A stretch of DNA of 5,946 nucleotides, taken from a bacterium. Its GTDB lineage: Bacteria > Hydrogenedentota > Hydrogenedentia > Hydrogenedentiales > SLHB01. The position numbers were made by a program, and so were the translations under genes. Where the stretch lies: assembly GCA_024231375.1 (NCBI GenBank), contig JAAEQP010000829.1, positions 1 through 5,946 of the forward strand, written 5' to 3'. Shown piece after piece: positions 1 to 5,872 of this stretch. Within the stretch, counting starts at the first letter, position 1. Every line of letters starts with the position of its first letter. The notes under the pieces were generated by a model, which saw only the letters and a list, made by a program, of their open reading frames with translations, did not search any database and was not told the origin of the DNA.

Positions 1-2
1 CC

Positions 3-1094
3 GGCGGCATTGCCCACGATTTCAACAACGTCCTGGCCGCGATGCTCGGGTATGCCGAGCTCGCATCGATCGCCGCGGACGACCCCAATACCGTGCGCCG
101 TCACATCAACGAGATTCTGCGCGCAGGATCGCGCGCCCGGGACCTCGTAAGGCAGATCCTCACGTTCAGCCGACAGGTTGAGGTGAAACGGCGTCCGGTG
201 CGGTTGCCCAGTATCCTTGAGGAGGTGATCACCCTCGCCAAAGCGGGCATGCCCGCGAACATCACCCTGTCCTGCGAGTTCGACGGGTCCAACCAGTACG
301 TGCTCGCGGATCCGGGCCAGATTCACCAGATCGTGATGAATCTCATCACCAACGCCGTACACAGCATGAAGCCCGACGGTGGGCGACTGTCCATCCGTAT
401 CGACGACACACACGTGGAAGATGACCGTGCCGATGATTTGGAGACGGTCGCCGGATGCGATTGCGTCCGTCTCACCGTTGCCGACACGGGATGCGGCATG
501 GATGCCCTTGTCCGAGAGCGCATCTTCGAACCGTTCTTCACCACCAAGCCGGTAGGTGAAGGGACCGGAATGGGTCTGTCCACAATCCATGGAATCGTGA
601 CCAACTCCGGCGGAGCGATCCGTGTCGAGAGCGAAGTGGGGAAGGGAACGGCCTTCAAGGTGTACTTCCCCGTGACCGAGGCTCCGGACTCGGCGCCCGT
701 GGAGGAAGAAAGACTCCCCTTGGGCCGAGGTGAGCATGTGATGCTCGTGGACGATGAGGAGGCCCTGGTGAGGATCGGGGTCGCCGTACTCGACCGTCTC
801 AATTACACCGTCACCGCCACCACCAATAGCCAGGAAGCGCTGGAGATCTTCCGGGCCAATCCAGACACGTTCCATGTGGTTATCACCGACCAGAACATGC
901 CCGACATGACCGGCCTGGCCCTGACCAAGAAGTTGCTCTCGATTCGTCCCGGCTTGCCGGTAATCCTCGCCACGGGATACAGCGATGTCGCTTCACCGGA
1001 ACACGCCGAGGCAAACGGCATCAAAGGCTACCTCACGAAGCCCATGAGCACCGGAGAGCTTGCGCGGGCCATCCGGGGTGCGCTGGATGCGTAG
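3..1094 (+). CDS. Hybrid sensor histidine kinase, C-terminal part (HisKA-HATPase-receiver), 5'-truncated by window edge
   Basis: The reading frame is open from base 3, ahead of the first ATG at 42, and encodes an H-box (GGIAHDFNN) with the phospho-accepting His at bases 15-17. The gene therefore starts outside the window and the ATG at 42 is internal. Numbering the 363 visible residues from base 3, the ATPase domain follows: N-box Asn113 and Asn117 (MNLITNAV), G1 box DTGCG near 161, F-box EPFFTTK, and G2 box GEGTGMGLS near 185-193. A receiver domain begins near residue 245, with acidic pair Asp250/Asp251 (LVDDEE), phospho-acceptor Asp296 in TDQNMPDMTG (bases 888-890), Thr324 and Lys346 (LTKP). 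All catalytic residues are intact. Function by family: autophosphorylation on His, then transfer to the attached receiver or to a separate regulator. No DNA-binding output domain is present. The input domain, and so the signal, is not visible. The gene is convergent with the neighbouring operon, so no functional link is shown. Confidence 0.95.
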   Translation, partial: GGIAHDFNNVLAAMLGYAELASIAADDPNTVRRHINEILRAGSRARDLVRQILTFSRQVEVKRRPVRLPSILEEVITLAKAGMPANITLSCEFDGSNQYVLADPGQIHQIVMNLITNAVHSMKPDGGRLSIRIDDTHVEDDRADDLETVAGCDCVRLTVADTGCGMDALVRERIFEPFFTTKPVGEGTGMGLSTIHGIVTNSGGAIRVESEVGKGTAFKVYFPVTEAPDSAPVEEERLPLGRGEHVMLVDDEEALVRIGVAVLDRLNYTVTATTNSQEALEIFRANPDTFHVVITDQNMPDMTGLALTKKLLSIRPGLPVILATGYSDVASPEHAEANGIKGYLTKPMSTGELARAIRGALDA

Positions 1095-1115
1095 AGGTTC
1101 GGTCGTGTCCGCGCA

Positions 1116-2396
1116 TCATCCCTTGAACGGCTTCGGCTCGGGATTGCCCTCGCGCAGACGGTACAGGACTTCGCCGGCGTGGGGGACCAACAACAGGCCT
1201 TCGTCTTCTTTGTCGCGCCAGTCGTCGGGGTTGATAGTCGCGGGGTCGCGGTAGCCCAGGTTGATGGCGCGGCATTCGTCCTCCGGCACGGCCGTGGCCA
1301 GGGTCACCTGAACGCGACACTTCTCCTCGCCATTCTCGTAGGCGCCGATGCCGCGCACGTGGGTTGAATGGGCCAGAATCCCGCCGGGAATGTCCGTGAA
1401 CTTGTCCATTTGCGCCAGGAAGTAGTCGCGGGTGTGGTATCCGATCTTCTTGATGTAATGCCCGTGGGTCACGCTGATTTCGCGCATGTGGGGCGCGTAG
1501 ATAATCAACTCGCCGCCGTCGGCCACCACCGGTTCGAGCTTGTACATGCACTTGCCCGCGACCCACAATTCGTCGTACATCTCGGGGGCCATGGCCAGCA
1601 CGCTCTTGAACGGCTTGTCCCGGTACTCGATGTGCGTCTGGCTTGCCAGTTGCGCCGCCGATTCCCACGCTTCCTCGGGCGTGCCAAAGAAGATGCCCTT
1701 GCAGTCCTTGCCCTTCACGTTCAGGCAGATGCACAGCTTCTCCCGATCGATGAACGCGGCTGCACGGTTCACCACCTCGCGGACAGGCGTGTGCATGGTG
1801 CCGTTGATGACCGGATTCGAGATCAACGCGCCCAGCCAGTGGAACACGTCGATGATCTCCTGTCCCGCAATTCCGGGGAAGAAATACTTGTTGCCGCCGC
1901 TGAATCCCACCACTTCATGGGGGAACACGGGCCCAAGGATGCAAAGGACGTCATAGTCGAAAATCATCCCGTTCAATGTGACGTCGACGGCCTGCCGCAT
2001 GAGTCCGCCCGAGATCTCGGCCAGTTCGTCTGCGCCGATTGTTCCCACACAGGTCAACGCGCCCGGGTCTTTCCACGCGTGATTGTAGATACCCACGTCC
2101 GCGTACTTGCCCGACCGCTCATCGGCGGAGATGCCCACCAGCTTGTTCAGCATGGCGTCGTCCAGCGGGGGATGGGTGCCGAGCGCCACCAGGTAGTCAA
2201 GCTTCACCACGCGCCCGTGCAGGGTGTCGAAGAGCGCACGGAACATGGTCGCCATGGGCATGCTGCGCGTTTGATCCGGGATGATGAACAGCACACGCTT
2301 CCCGTCCACGTCGCGGCCCTTGAAGGCATCCGCTACGAACCCGCTCAATTCGTCGTCGTTCAACCACCCGTCGTTCTTGATCAGTTCCATGGTCAT
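1116..2396 (-). CDS. LarA-like nickel-dependent 2-hydroxyacid racemase/epimerase (DUF2088 family)
   Basis: The 426-residue product matches the lactate racemase LarA fold in length and motifs. Visible key residues are DQTR (Asp41, Arg44), His75 in LGTHPPL, His160 in FPHEVVGFSGG, Lys170 in GGNK, His186 in DVFHW and Lys282. By order and spacing these fit Lactiplantibacillus LarA Asp72, Arg75, His108, His174, Lys184, His200 and Lys298, i.e. the two proton-shuttling histidines, the lysine that binds the nickel-pincer nucleotide (NPN) and the nickel-ligand histidine. The enzyme should thus be an active NPN-dependent racemase or epimerase acting through a hydride-transfer intermediate; it looks cytosolic. 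The substrate is not lactate with any certainty: where LarA has Tyr294-Gln295, this protein has Trp278-Val279. Family members include malate, hydroxyglutarate and phenyllactate racemases and a D-gluconate epimerase. It is last in the operon, 9 bases after pdxB. The ATG at 2396 is chosen over 2390 because AAGGA at 2403-2407 lies 6 bases upstream of it. No larB, larC or larE is in the window. Confidence 0.9.
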   Translation of the reverse strand: MTMELIKNDGWLNDDELSGFVADAFKGRDVDGKRVLFIIPDQTRSMPMATMFRALFDTLHGRVVKLDYLVALGTHPPLDDAMLNKLVGISADERSGKYADVGIYNHAWKDPGALTCVGTIGADELAEISGGLMRQAVDVTLNGMIFDYDVLCILGPVFPHEVVGFSGGNKYFFPGIAGQEIIDVFHWLGALISNPVINGTMHTPVREVVNRAAAFIDREKLCICLNVKGKDCKGIFFGTPEEAWESAAQLASQTHIEYRDKPFKSVLAMAPEMYDELWVAGKCMYKLEPVVADGGELIIYAPHMREISVTHGHYIKKIGYHTRDYFLAQMDKFTDIPGGILAHSTHVRGIGAYENGEEKCRVQVTLATAVPEDECRAINLGYRDPATINPDDWRDKEDEGLLLVPHAGEVLYRLREGNPEPKPFKG

Positions 2397-2402
2397 GGCC
2401 CG

Positions 2403-2413
2403 TCCTTATCCTT
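2403..2413 (-). promoter_or_regulatory. Ribosome binding site of the LarA-like gene, overlapping the pdxB stop codon
   Basis: On the - strand this reads AAGGATAAGGA, two AAGGA cores in tandem. The TAA at 2408-2406 is the stop codon of the preceding pdxB gene, so ribosomes finishing PdxB sit on the start signal of the racemase gene. The proximal core is 6 bases from the ATG at 2396, which decides the start. The arrangement implies translational coupling (inference). Confidence 0.7.
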
Positions 2414-3551
2414 CACGCGTGAACCCGATTCCGCTCAAGACCGATCGCATGGTCTCGTTCGGTGGGTCGATGATAGCGCGGGTGTTGAAGAACTCCCTGC
2501 GCCGGGGGTATTCCTTGCGCAATCGGTCGAACGCCGTGGCACGGTCCGCTTCCCGTGCGTCCAGAATCGTCCGCATCGCCGTGTCGTCGCGTCTGATATC
2601 GTAGACAGCCAGAACCGCCTTGCGTAGTTCCTGCGTCACGTCCGCATTGCCATCCACCCGCACCTCCGGGCATTCAGGCGCAGGAAGCAGGGGGGAGGGG
2701 TCCCACGTCGGCTCCACGCCCAGCGACGCACAGGCCGCTTCGTAGATCTGACGCGTACCATTCACTTTGCCATCGAAGGAGTATCCCGCGATATGGGGGG
2801 TGCCAATGAACACCTTGCGCAACAGGCTTGATTCGACCCGCGGTTCATCTTCCCACACATCCAGCACGGCGGCCTTGATGTGTCCGTTGTCCAACGCATG
2901 CTCAAGCGCCGTGCCGTCCGTCACCGGTCCTCGCGAGCTGTTGATGAGAATCGCGCCAGGCTTCATCCGCGCAATGAAAGCTTCGTCGGCCAAGTGGAAG
3001 GTGGCGTCCTCGCCTTCACGGGTCAGCGGGACATGCAGCGTCACGACGTCGCAGTCAAAGATGTCGTCGATGGGCCGGTACTTCGCGTCGCCCGTTGTTC
3101 GCGCCAGGGGCGGGTCGTTCAGCACGCATTCCATGCCCAGCGCTGACGCCTTCGCAAGCACGCGCTTGCCCACGTTGCCCACGCCCACAATGCCAAGCTT
3201 CATCGACGTCAGATCCAGACCGTGCGCGTCCGCCAGCGCCAGCAACGCTCCGGTCACGTATTGGCCCACGCTGTTCGCGTTGCACCCCGGTGCGCTTGAG
3301 AATCCGATCCCTCGGTCCGCGAGATAGGGTTTGTCGATGTGGTCTTCGCCAATGGTGGCCGTCGCCACAAACCGAACCGGCGTGCCGTCCAACAGCGCTG
3401 CGTTGACCTTCGTGATCGAACGCACCATCAGCATGTCCGCATCGGCCAACGCTGCTGCGTCCACGGCCCGGCCCGGCATGGTCACCACGTCGCCCAACGT
3501 AGCGAAGGCGTCCCGGCCGTACGGGATGTTCTCGTCAACGACTATCTTCAT
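2406..3551 (-). CDS. pdxB: 4-phosphoerythronate dehydrogenase PdxB
   Basis: The 381-residue product is very close in pattern to Escherichia coli PdxB (378 residues) from the first residue (MKIVVDENIPY) to the C-terminal dimerisation domain that marks PdxB within the D-isomer 2-hydroxyacid dehydrogenases (from about LLPAPE, 288-292, onward). The NAD-binding Rossmann motif GIVGVGNVG is at 120-128, with Asp146 as the NAD-selecting acid. The catalytic triad is Arg207 (SSRG), Glu236 (DVWEDEP) and His253 (GTPHIAG), one residue short of E. coli Arg208/Glu237/His254. Ser45, Thr66 and Tyr257, at recalled substrate-contact positions, are kept. The reaction is oxidation of 4-phospho-D-erythronate to 2-oxo-3-hydroxy-4-phosphobutanoate, the second step of deoxyxylulose-phosphate-dependent pyridoxal phosphate synthesis. 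The start at ATG 3551 follows homology; an in-frame TTG at 3575 would add eight residues and overlap the upstream gene. The ribosome site is weak (GAAGAACC, no true AGGAGG), suggesting coupling to the HAD gene that ends 11 bases before. No other PLP gene is nearby, so a catabolic role is possible. Confidence 0.93.
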   Translation of the reverse strand: MKIVVDENIPYGRDAFATLGDVVTMPGRAVDAAALADADMLMVRSITKVNAALLDGTPVRFVATATIGEDHIDKPYLADRGIGFSSAPGCNANSVGQYVTGALLALADAHGLDLTSMKLGIVGVGNVGKRVLAKASALGMECVLNDPPLARTTGDAKYRPIDDIFDCDVVTLHVPLTREGEDATFHLADEAFIARMKPGAILINSSRGPVTDGTALEHALDNGHIKAAVLDVWEDEPRVESSLLRKVFIGTPHIAGYSFDGKVNGTRQIYEAACASLGVEPTWDPSPLLPAPECPEVRVDGNADVTQELRKAVLAVYDIRRDDTAMRTILDAREADRATAFDRLRKEYPRRREFFNTRAIIDPPNETMRSVLSGIGFTREG

Positions 3552-3562
3552 CTCGGTTCTTC

Positions 3563-4468
3563 TTACTTCTTCCAAGGCGGAAGCTCGGGCAGATACGTGT
3601 CGAATTCCGCGATAAGCGACGCTTCATAGTCGCCCCCGAACTCGCCCGCGAAGAACTTGTCCAGTCCTTCCTCATACAGCCGCTTCCACGACTTGTCCTC
3701 GTCGCCCGGCAGGATCGGGAAGAAGAACGCGTCGTTGGCGCGGGCTGCCTTCATATCGCCCGGTGCATCGCCGATCATCAGCATCTTCGACTTCTCGTAC
3801 CGGCCACCCGACGACGCGAAATCGATGTGCTCGGACTTCTTGCCCATCTCCTGACCAGCGATGGCGAACACGAACTCGTCGATGCCCTGCTCTTCCCACT
3901 CACGCGTCAGCGCTTCGCACGGTGTCTGGGAGCACACGACCATGTCGGCCATCTCGCGAGCCTTCTGCAGGCTTTCGCGCACATACGGGAACGGCGGAAG
4001 ACCGCCCTGTACGATGTCGGCCACGGTTTCATTGACGGCTTTGCTCCACTCAAGCGCGCGCACCATGTCCGCTTCGTCCGAATGCTCAGCCACGTACGCC
4101 TCAAGGGCAGGGTTGCCCAGTTTCGACTCTGTGTCGACCCATTTCCGGAGATTCGGCACGTCCGGGCTCGTGAACCCGCGTCCTTGCACCTTGTCCCAAT
4201 CGTTCAACAAATCGAACACCATCAGCAGCGCCGGAAACCGGTTCACACCGCGCCATTTGGAGTACAGGTTGACGAACTCGCCTGCCGCGCGGGCGTACTT
4301 TGACACCGGCTGGAGTTCCCAGAACTTGATGATGTTGGGGATGAAGCACTCCTTGTGCTTGATCTCCATCGTGTCGAAGGCGCATCCATCGGAATCGATG
4401 GCGATGAGGAAGTCCTTGGTCGGCTTGTGATCCTTCAGTCCGGCAACCGGATCGTTCGTGTCTGTCAT
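3563..4468 (-). CDS. HAD-superfamily hydrolase, probable phosphatase of unknown substrate
   Basis: The 301-residue protein carries all four haloacid dehalogenase motifs. Motif I is IAIDSDGC with nucleophile Asp25 and acid/base Asp27; motif II is VVCSQTP with Ser180; motif III Lys210 or Lys211 lies in MGKKSEH; motif IV is MIGDAPGD with Asp234 and Asp238 for magnesium. About 150 residues between motifs I and II, rich in predicted helix (IKHKECFIPNIIKFW onward), form a large C1-type cap, longer than in simple phosphoglycolate phosphatase relatives, which suggests a small phosphorylated substrate closed off by the cap. The fifth motif I position is Cys rather than the common Thr/Val. Function by family: phosphate monoester hydrolysis in the cytosol; the substrate is not deducible. 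Its place just before pdxB (11-base gap) hints at a phosphorylated sugar acid. Start: ATG 4468 is preferred, with AAGGA at 4479-4483 ten bases upstream; a GTG at 4474, four bases from that site, would add two residues and cannot be excluded. Confidence 0.88.
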   Translation of the reverse strand: MTDTNDPVAGLKDHKPTKDFLIAIDSDGCAFDTMEIKHKECFIPNIIKFWELQPVSKYARAAGEFVNLYSKWRGVNRFPALLMVFDLLNDWDKVQGRGFTSPDVPNLRKWVDTESKLGNPALEAYVAEHSDEADMVRALEWSKAVNETVADIVQGGLPPFPYVRESLQKAREMADMVVCSQTPCEALTREWEEQGIDEFVFAIAGQEMGKKSEHIDFASSGGRYEKSKMLMIGDAPGDMKAARANDAFFFPILPGDEDKSWKRLYEEGLDKFFAGEFGGDYEASLIAEFDTYLPELPPWKK

Positions 4469-4478
4469 GGTCACTAAA

Positions 4479-4483
4479 TCCTT
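4479..4483 (-). promoter_or_regulatory. Ribosome binding site of the HAD hydrolase gene
   Basis: On the - strand this reads AAGGA within a purine-rich run (GGAAGGAAAAGGA, 4479-4491). It lies 10 bases from ATG 4468 and 4 bases from GTG 4474, so it supports the gene but does not by itself settle which start is used. Confidence 0.5.
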
Positions 4484-4507
4484 TTCCTTCCGTTTCGACG
4501 TGTGGCG

Positions 4508-4804
4508 CTACCTGCCACCACCTCGTTCCCATTCGGGATTCTTCTTTTTGTAGGCGCTGCCGCCGTGGCCGCCCAAGTCCAGCACTACACCGATGATGAG
4601 CAGAACCAGCGTCCACCCATGGAATCCGCCGGCTTCGACCATGCCGATTGCGTACGCACACGTGGTGTACGGCATGGCGAAGAAGCCCAGGATCGGCCAC
4701 AGGTGCGTCTCGAATGCTCCCCGCGAATATCCGCCCAGGTACATGAATACCAGTGCCACGCGAGGAAGGAACAGCATCACTACCAGCAGACAACAACATG
4801 GCAT
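4508..4804 (-). CDS. Small three-helix membrane protein of unknown function
   Basis: I do not recognise a named family with certainty. The 98-residue protein has three hydrophobic stretches likely to span the membrane: about 5-24 (CLLVVMLFLPRVALVFMYLG), 35-56 (LWPILGFFAMPYTTCAYAIG) and 64-79 (WTLVLLIIGVVLDLGG). It ends in a basic, polar tail with KKK at 86-88 and a Gly/Arg-rich end, which by the positive-inside rule should face the cytoplasm. Conserved-looking features are the Pro in FLPR, the WPxLGF and MPYTT segments in helix 2, and the DLGGHGG turn after helix 3; I have a general memory of small uncharacterised bacterial proteins with this WP-LGF/P-TT/D-GHGG pattern. It is a real gene rather than a shadow: a good ribosome site (GAGGA, 4813-4817) lies 8 bases before the ATG, the composition is that of a membrane protein, and it fills the gap between the SDR (41 bases) and HAD genes. 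Three helices are too few for a standard sugar transporter on their own; it could be an accessory subunit or unrelated to the operon's chemistry. Confidence 0.75.
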   Translation of the reverse strand: MPCCCLLVVMLFLPRVALVFMYLGGYSRGAFETHLWPILGFFAMPYTTCAYAIGMVEAGGFHGWTLVLLIIGVVLDLGGHGGSAYKKKNPEWERGGGR

Positions 4805-4812
4805 GGTCTTGT

Positions 4813-4817
4813 TCCTC
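4813..4817 (-). promoter_or_regulatory. Ribosome binding site of the small membrane protein gene
   Basis: GAGGA on the - strand, eight bases upstream of ATG 4804. It is the main evidence, besides composition, that this short ORF is translated and starts here. Confidence 0.6.
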
Positions 4818-4845
4818 TACGGTGTGAACGGCTTGACGGGACTGG

Positions 4846-5679
4846 TTAGACGCCCGAGAACGCGCTGAACCCGCCATCAATCGGCACCACAATGCCCGTA
4901 ACGAACCGGGAAGCGTCCGATGCCAGCCAAATGGCCACACCGATGAGGTCTTCCGGTTTGCCGAACTCGGCCATGGGTGTGTGGTCGATAATGGTCTTGC
5001 CGCGCGGCGTCAGATCGCCCGTCTTCTCTTCGGTCAGCAAGAAGCGGTTCTGTTCAGTCAAAAAGAACCCGGGCGCGATCGCATTCACCCTGAAACTGGT
5101 GCTGAATTCCTGCGCCAGAGTGACCGCAAGCCACTGCGTGAAATTGCTGACCGCTGCTTTCGCCGCGCTGTAGCCGGGCACCCGCGTCAACGGCGAGAAC
5201 GCGCACATGGACGAGATGTTGATGATCGATGCGCCGTTGGGGTTGTCCTTCATCCGCGCGCCGAACACCTGGCTCGGCACGATGGTGCCGCCGACCAAGT
5301 TCAGGTCGACGACTTTCTGCACTGCATCCGCGGGCAAATCAAAGAAGGTCGTTTCCGGCGGTGCGGTCGTGGCGGCTTTCATGTTCCCGCCGACCGCATT
5401 CACCAGCACGTCGATCTGACCGAATTCCGCGCACACAGCGTCGCAACATGCCGTGATGGAATCCCGGTCGAACACGTCCATCTTGTAAGCCTTGGCAATC
5501 CCGCCGTCTTCCGCGATCTCTTTCGCCTTGGCTTCTGCGTTGTCGACGAGCAAGTCGGCAATGGCCACCTTCGCGCCCGCCGCGGCGAACCCTTTGGCAA
5601 GGTCACCACCAAGGACACCGCCGCCGCCAGTCACCACCACGGTTTTCCCATCAAGTTTGAACAGGTCGGTTCCCTTCAC
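4846..5679 (-). CDS. SDR-family oxidoreductase, probable D-mannonate oxidoreductase (fructuronate reductase, UxuB/YjmF-like)
   Basis: The 277-residue product is a classical short-chain dehydrogenase. It has the nucleotide-binding TGGGGVLG at 17-24, Asp42 at the end of strand 2 (favours NAD over NADP), NAVGG at 94-98 in place of NNAG, Asn127, and the catalytic Ser157, Tyr170 and Lys174 (YSAAK) with the usual 13-residue Ser-Tyr spacing. The C-terminal part, with APGFFLTEQNRFLLT, TPRGK, IDHTPM and the ending DGGFSAFSGV, matches the pattern I recall for the SDR-type D-mannonate oxidoreductases such as Bacillus YjmF (UxuB), which interconvert D-fructuronate and D-mannonate in hexuronate catabolism. 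Exact substrate is inferred from that resemblance; a related aldonate or keto-sugar acid is possible. The enzyme is soluble and probably tetrameric as in the family. It is the first gene of the operon. The start is a GTG at 5679, supported by AAAGGAG at 5689-5695 nine bases upstream; the next in-frame start would remove part of the first strand. Confidence 0.92.
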   Translation of the reverse strand: MKGTDLFKLDGKTVVVTGGGGVLGGDLAKGFAAAGAKVAIADLLVDNAEAKAKEIAEDGGIAKAYKMDVFDRDSITACCDAVCAEFGQIDVLVNAVGGNMKAATTAPPETTFFDLPADAVQKVVDLNLVGGTIVPSQVFGARMKDNPNGASIINISSMCAFSPLTRVPGYSAAKAAVSNFTQWLAVTLAQEFSTSFRVNAIAPGFFLTEQNRFLLTEEKTGDLTPRGKTIIDHTPMAEFGKPEDLIGVAIWLASDASRFVTGIVVPIDGGFSAFSGV

Positions 5680-5688
5680 GGCTCACAA

Positions 5689-5695
5689 CTCCTTT
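5689..5695 (-). promoter_or_regulatory. Strong ribosome binding site that fixes the GTG start of the SDR gene
   Basis: AAAGGAG on the - strand, the best Shine-Dalgarno match in the window, with nine bases between AGGAG and the GTG at 5679. There is no ATG at a suitable distance, so the GTG start is well supported. Confidence 0.7.
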
Positions 5696-5716
5696 CGGAT
5701 ACACGCAGAAATGACC

Positions 5717-5737
5717 GCGCGAATGGCATATTCGCGC
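5717..5737. repeat. Perfect 8+8 inverted repeat, candidate operator or leader hairpin
   Basis: The arms are gcgcgaat (5717-5724) and attcgcgc (5730-5737), separated by five bases (ggcat). The dyad sits 38 bases upstream of the SDR start codon and 22 bases upstream of its ribosome site, in non-coding DNA, where a repressor site would control the operon. In the RNA it could instead form an 8-bp hairpin with a five-base loop. No T-run follows on the - strand, so it is not a standard terminator. The sequence does not match an operator I can name. Confidence 0.5.
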
Positions 5738-5843
5738 CAAGCATCTGCTTAGTAGGTTCTTGTGTACTCGGTGGCATTCCAGAACCGCACTTGAGCCTCA
5801 GCCCAAATCCGGTCTGTTCACACGCCGATTCGTAAACAATGGG

Positions 5844-5872
5844 AGCCTAGCATACCCGTCAGGGCCGTTCAA
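5844..5872 (-). promoter_or_regulatory. Candidate sigma70-type promoter of the SDR-to-racemase operon
   Basis: On the - strand, TTGAAC (5872-5867, four of six matches to TTGACA) is followed after 17 bases by TAGGCT (5849-5844; T1, A2 and T6 kept), with TG one base before it as in extended -10 promoters. Transcription would begin near 5837, giving a leader of roughly 158 bases before the GTG at 5679 and placing the inverted repeat at 5717-5737 inside the leader. The match is moderate and promoter rules for this organism are unknown. Confidence 0.35.

Noticed and set aside
42..44. ATG at 42 as the true start of the kinase gene
   Set aside because: The frame is open upstream and already encodes the H-box with its essential His at 15-17, so the start lies outside the window.
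1033..1734. - strand open frame (233 codons) at the kinase/racemase junction
   Set aside because: Frame-shifted shadow of the racemase gene; Arg/Gly/Pro-rich without recognisable sequence.
1368..2627. Long + strand open frame (419 codons) opposite the racemase and pdxB genes
   Set aside because: It spans two well-supported - strand genes and their junction, is rich in His, Val and Arg with no motif, and is the usual antisense shadow of GC-rich coding DNA.
3552..3575. TTG at 3575 as the pdxB start
   Set aside because: It would overlap the HAD gene and add eight residues with no counterpart in E. coli PdxB, whose first residues align at ATG 3551.
4502..4518. Small hairpin (gtggc / gccac, 7-base loop) at the stop codon of the membrane protein gene, as a terminator
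   Set aside because: Only five base pairs and no T-run on the - strand; more likely chance in GC-rich sequence, and the downstream HAD gene follows at once.
4101..4940. - strand open frame (279 codons) across the HAD, membrane protein and SDR ends
   Set aside because: It runs in another frame through three supported genes, has Ser/Arg/His-biased composition and no motif.
4981..5835. + strand open frame (284 codons) opposite the SDR gene
   Set aside because: Low-complexity His/Arg-rich translation with no domain; the opposite strand has a complete SDR with all catalytic residues.
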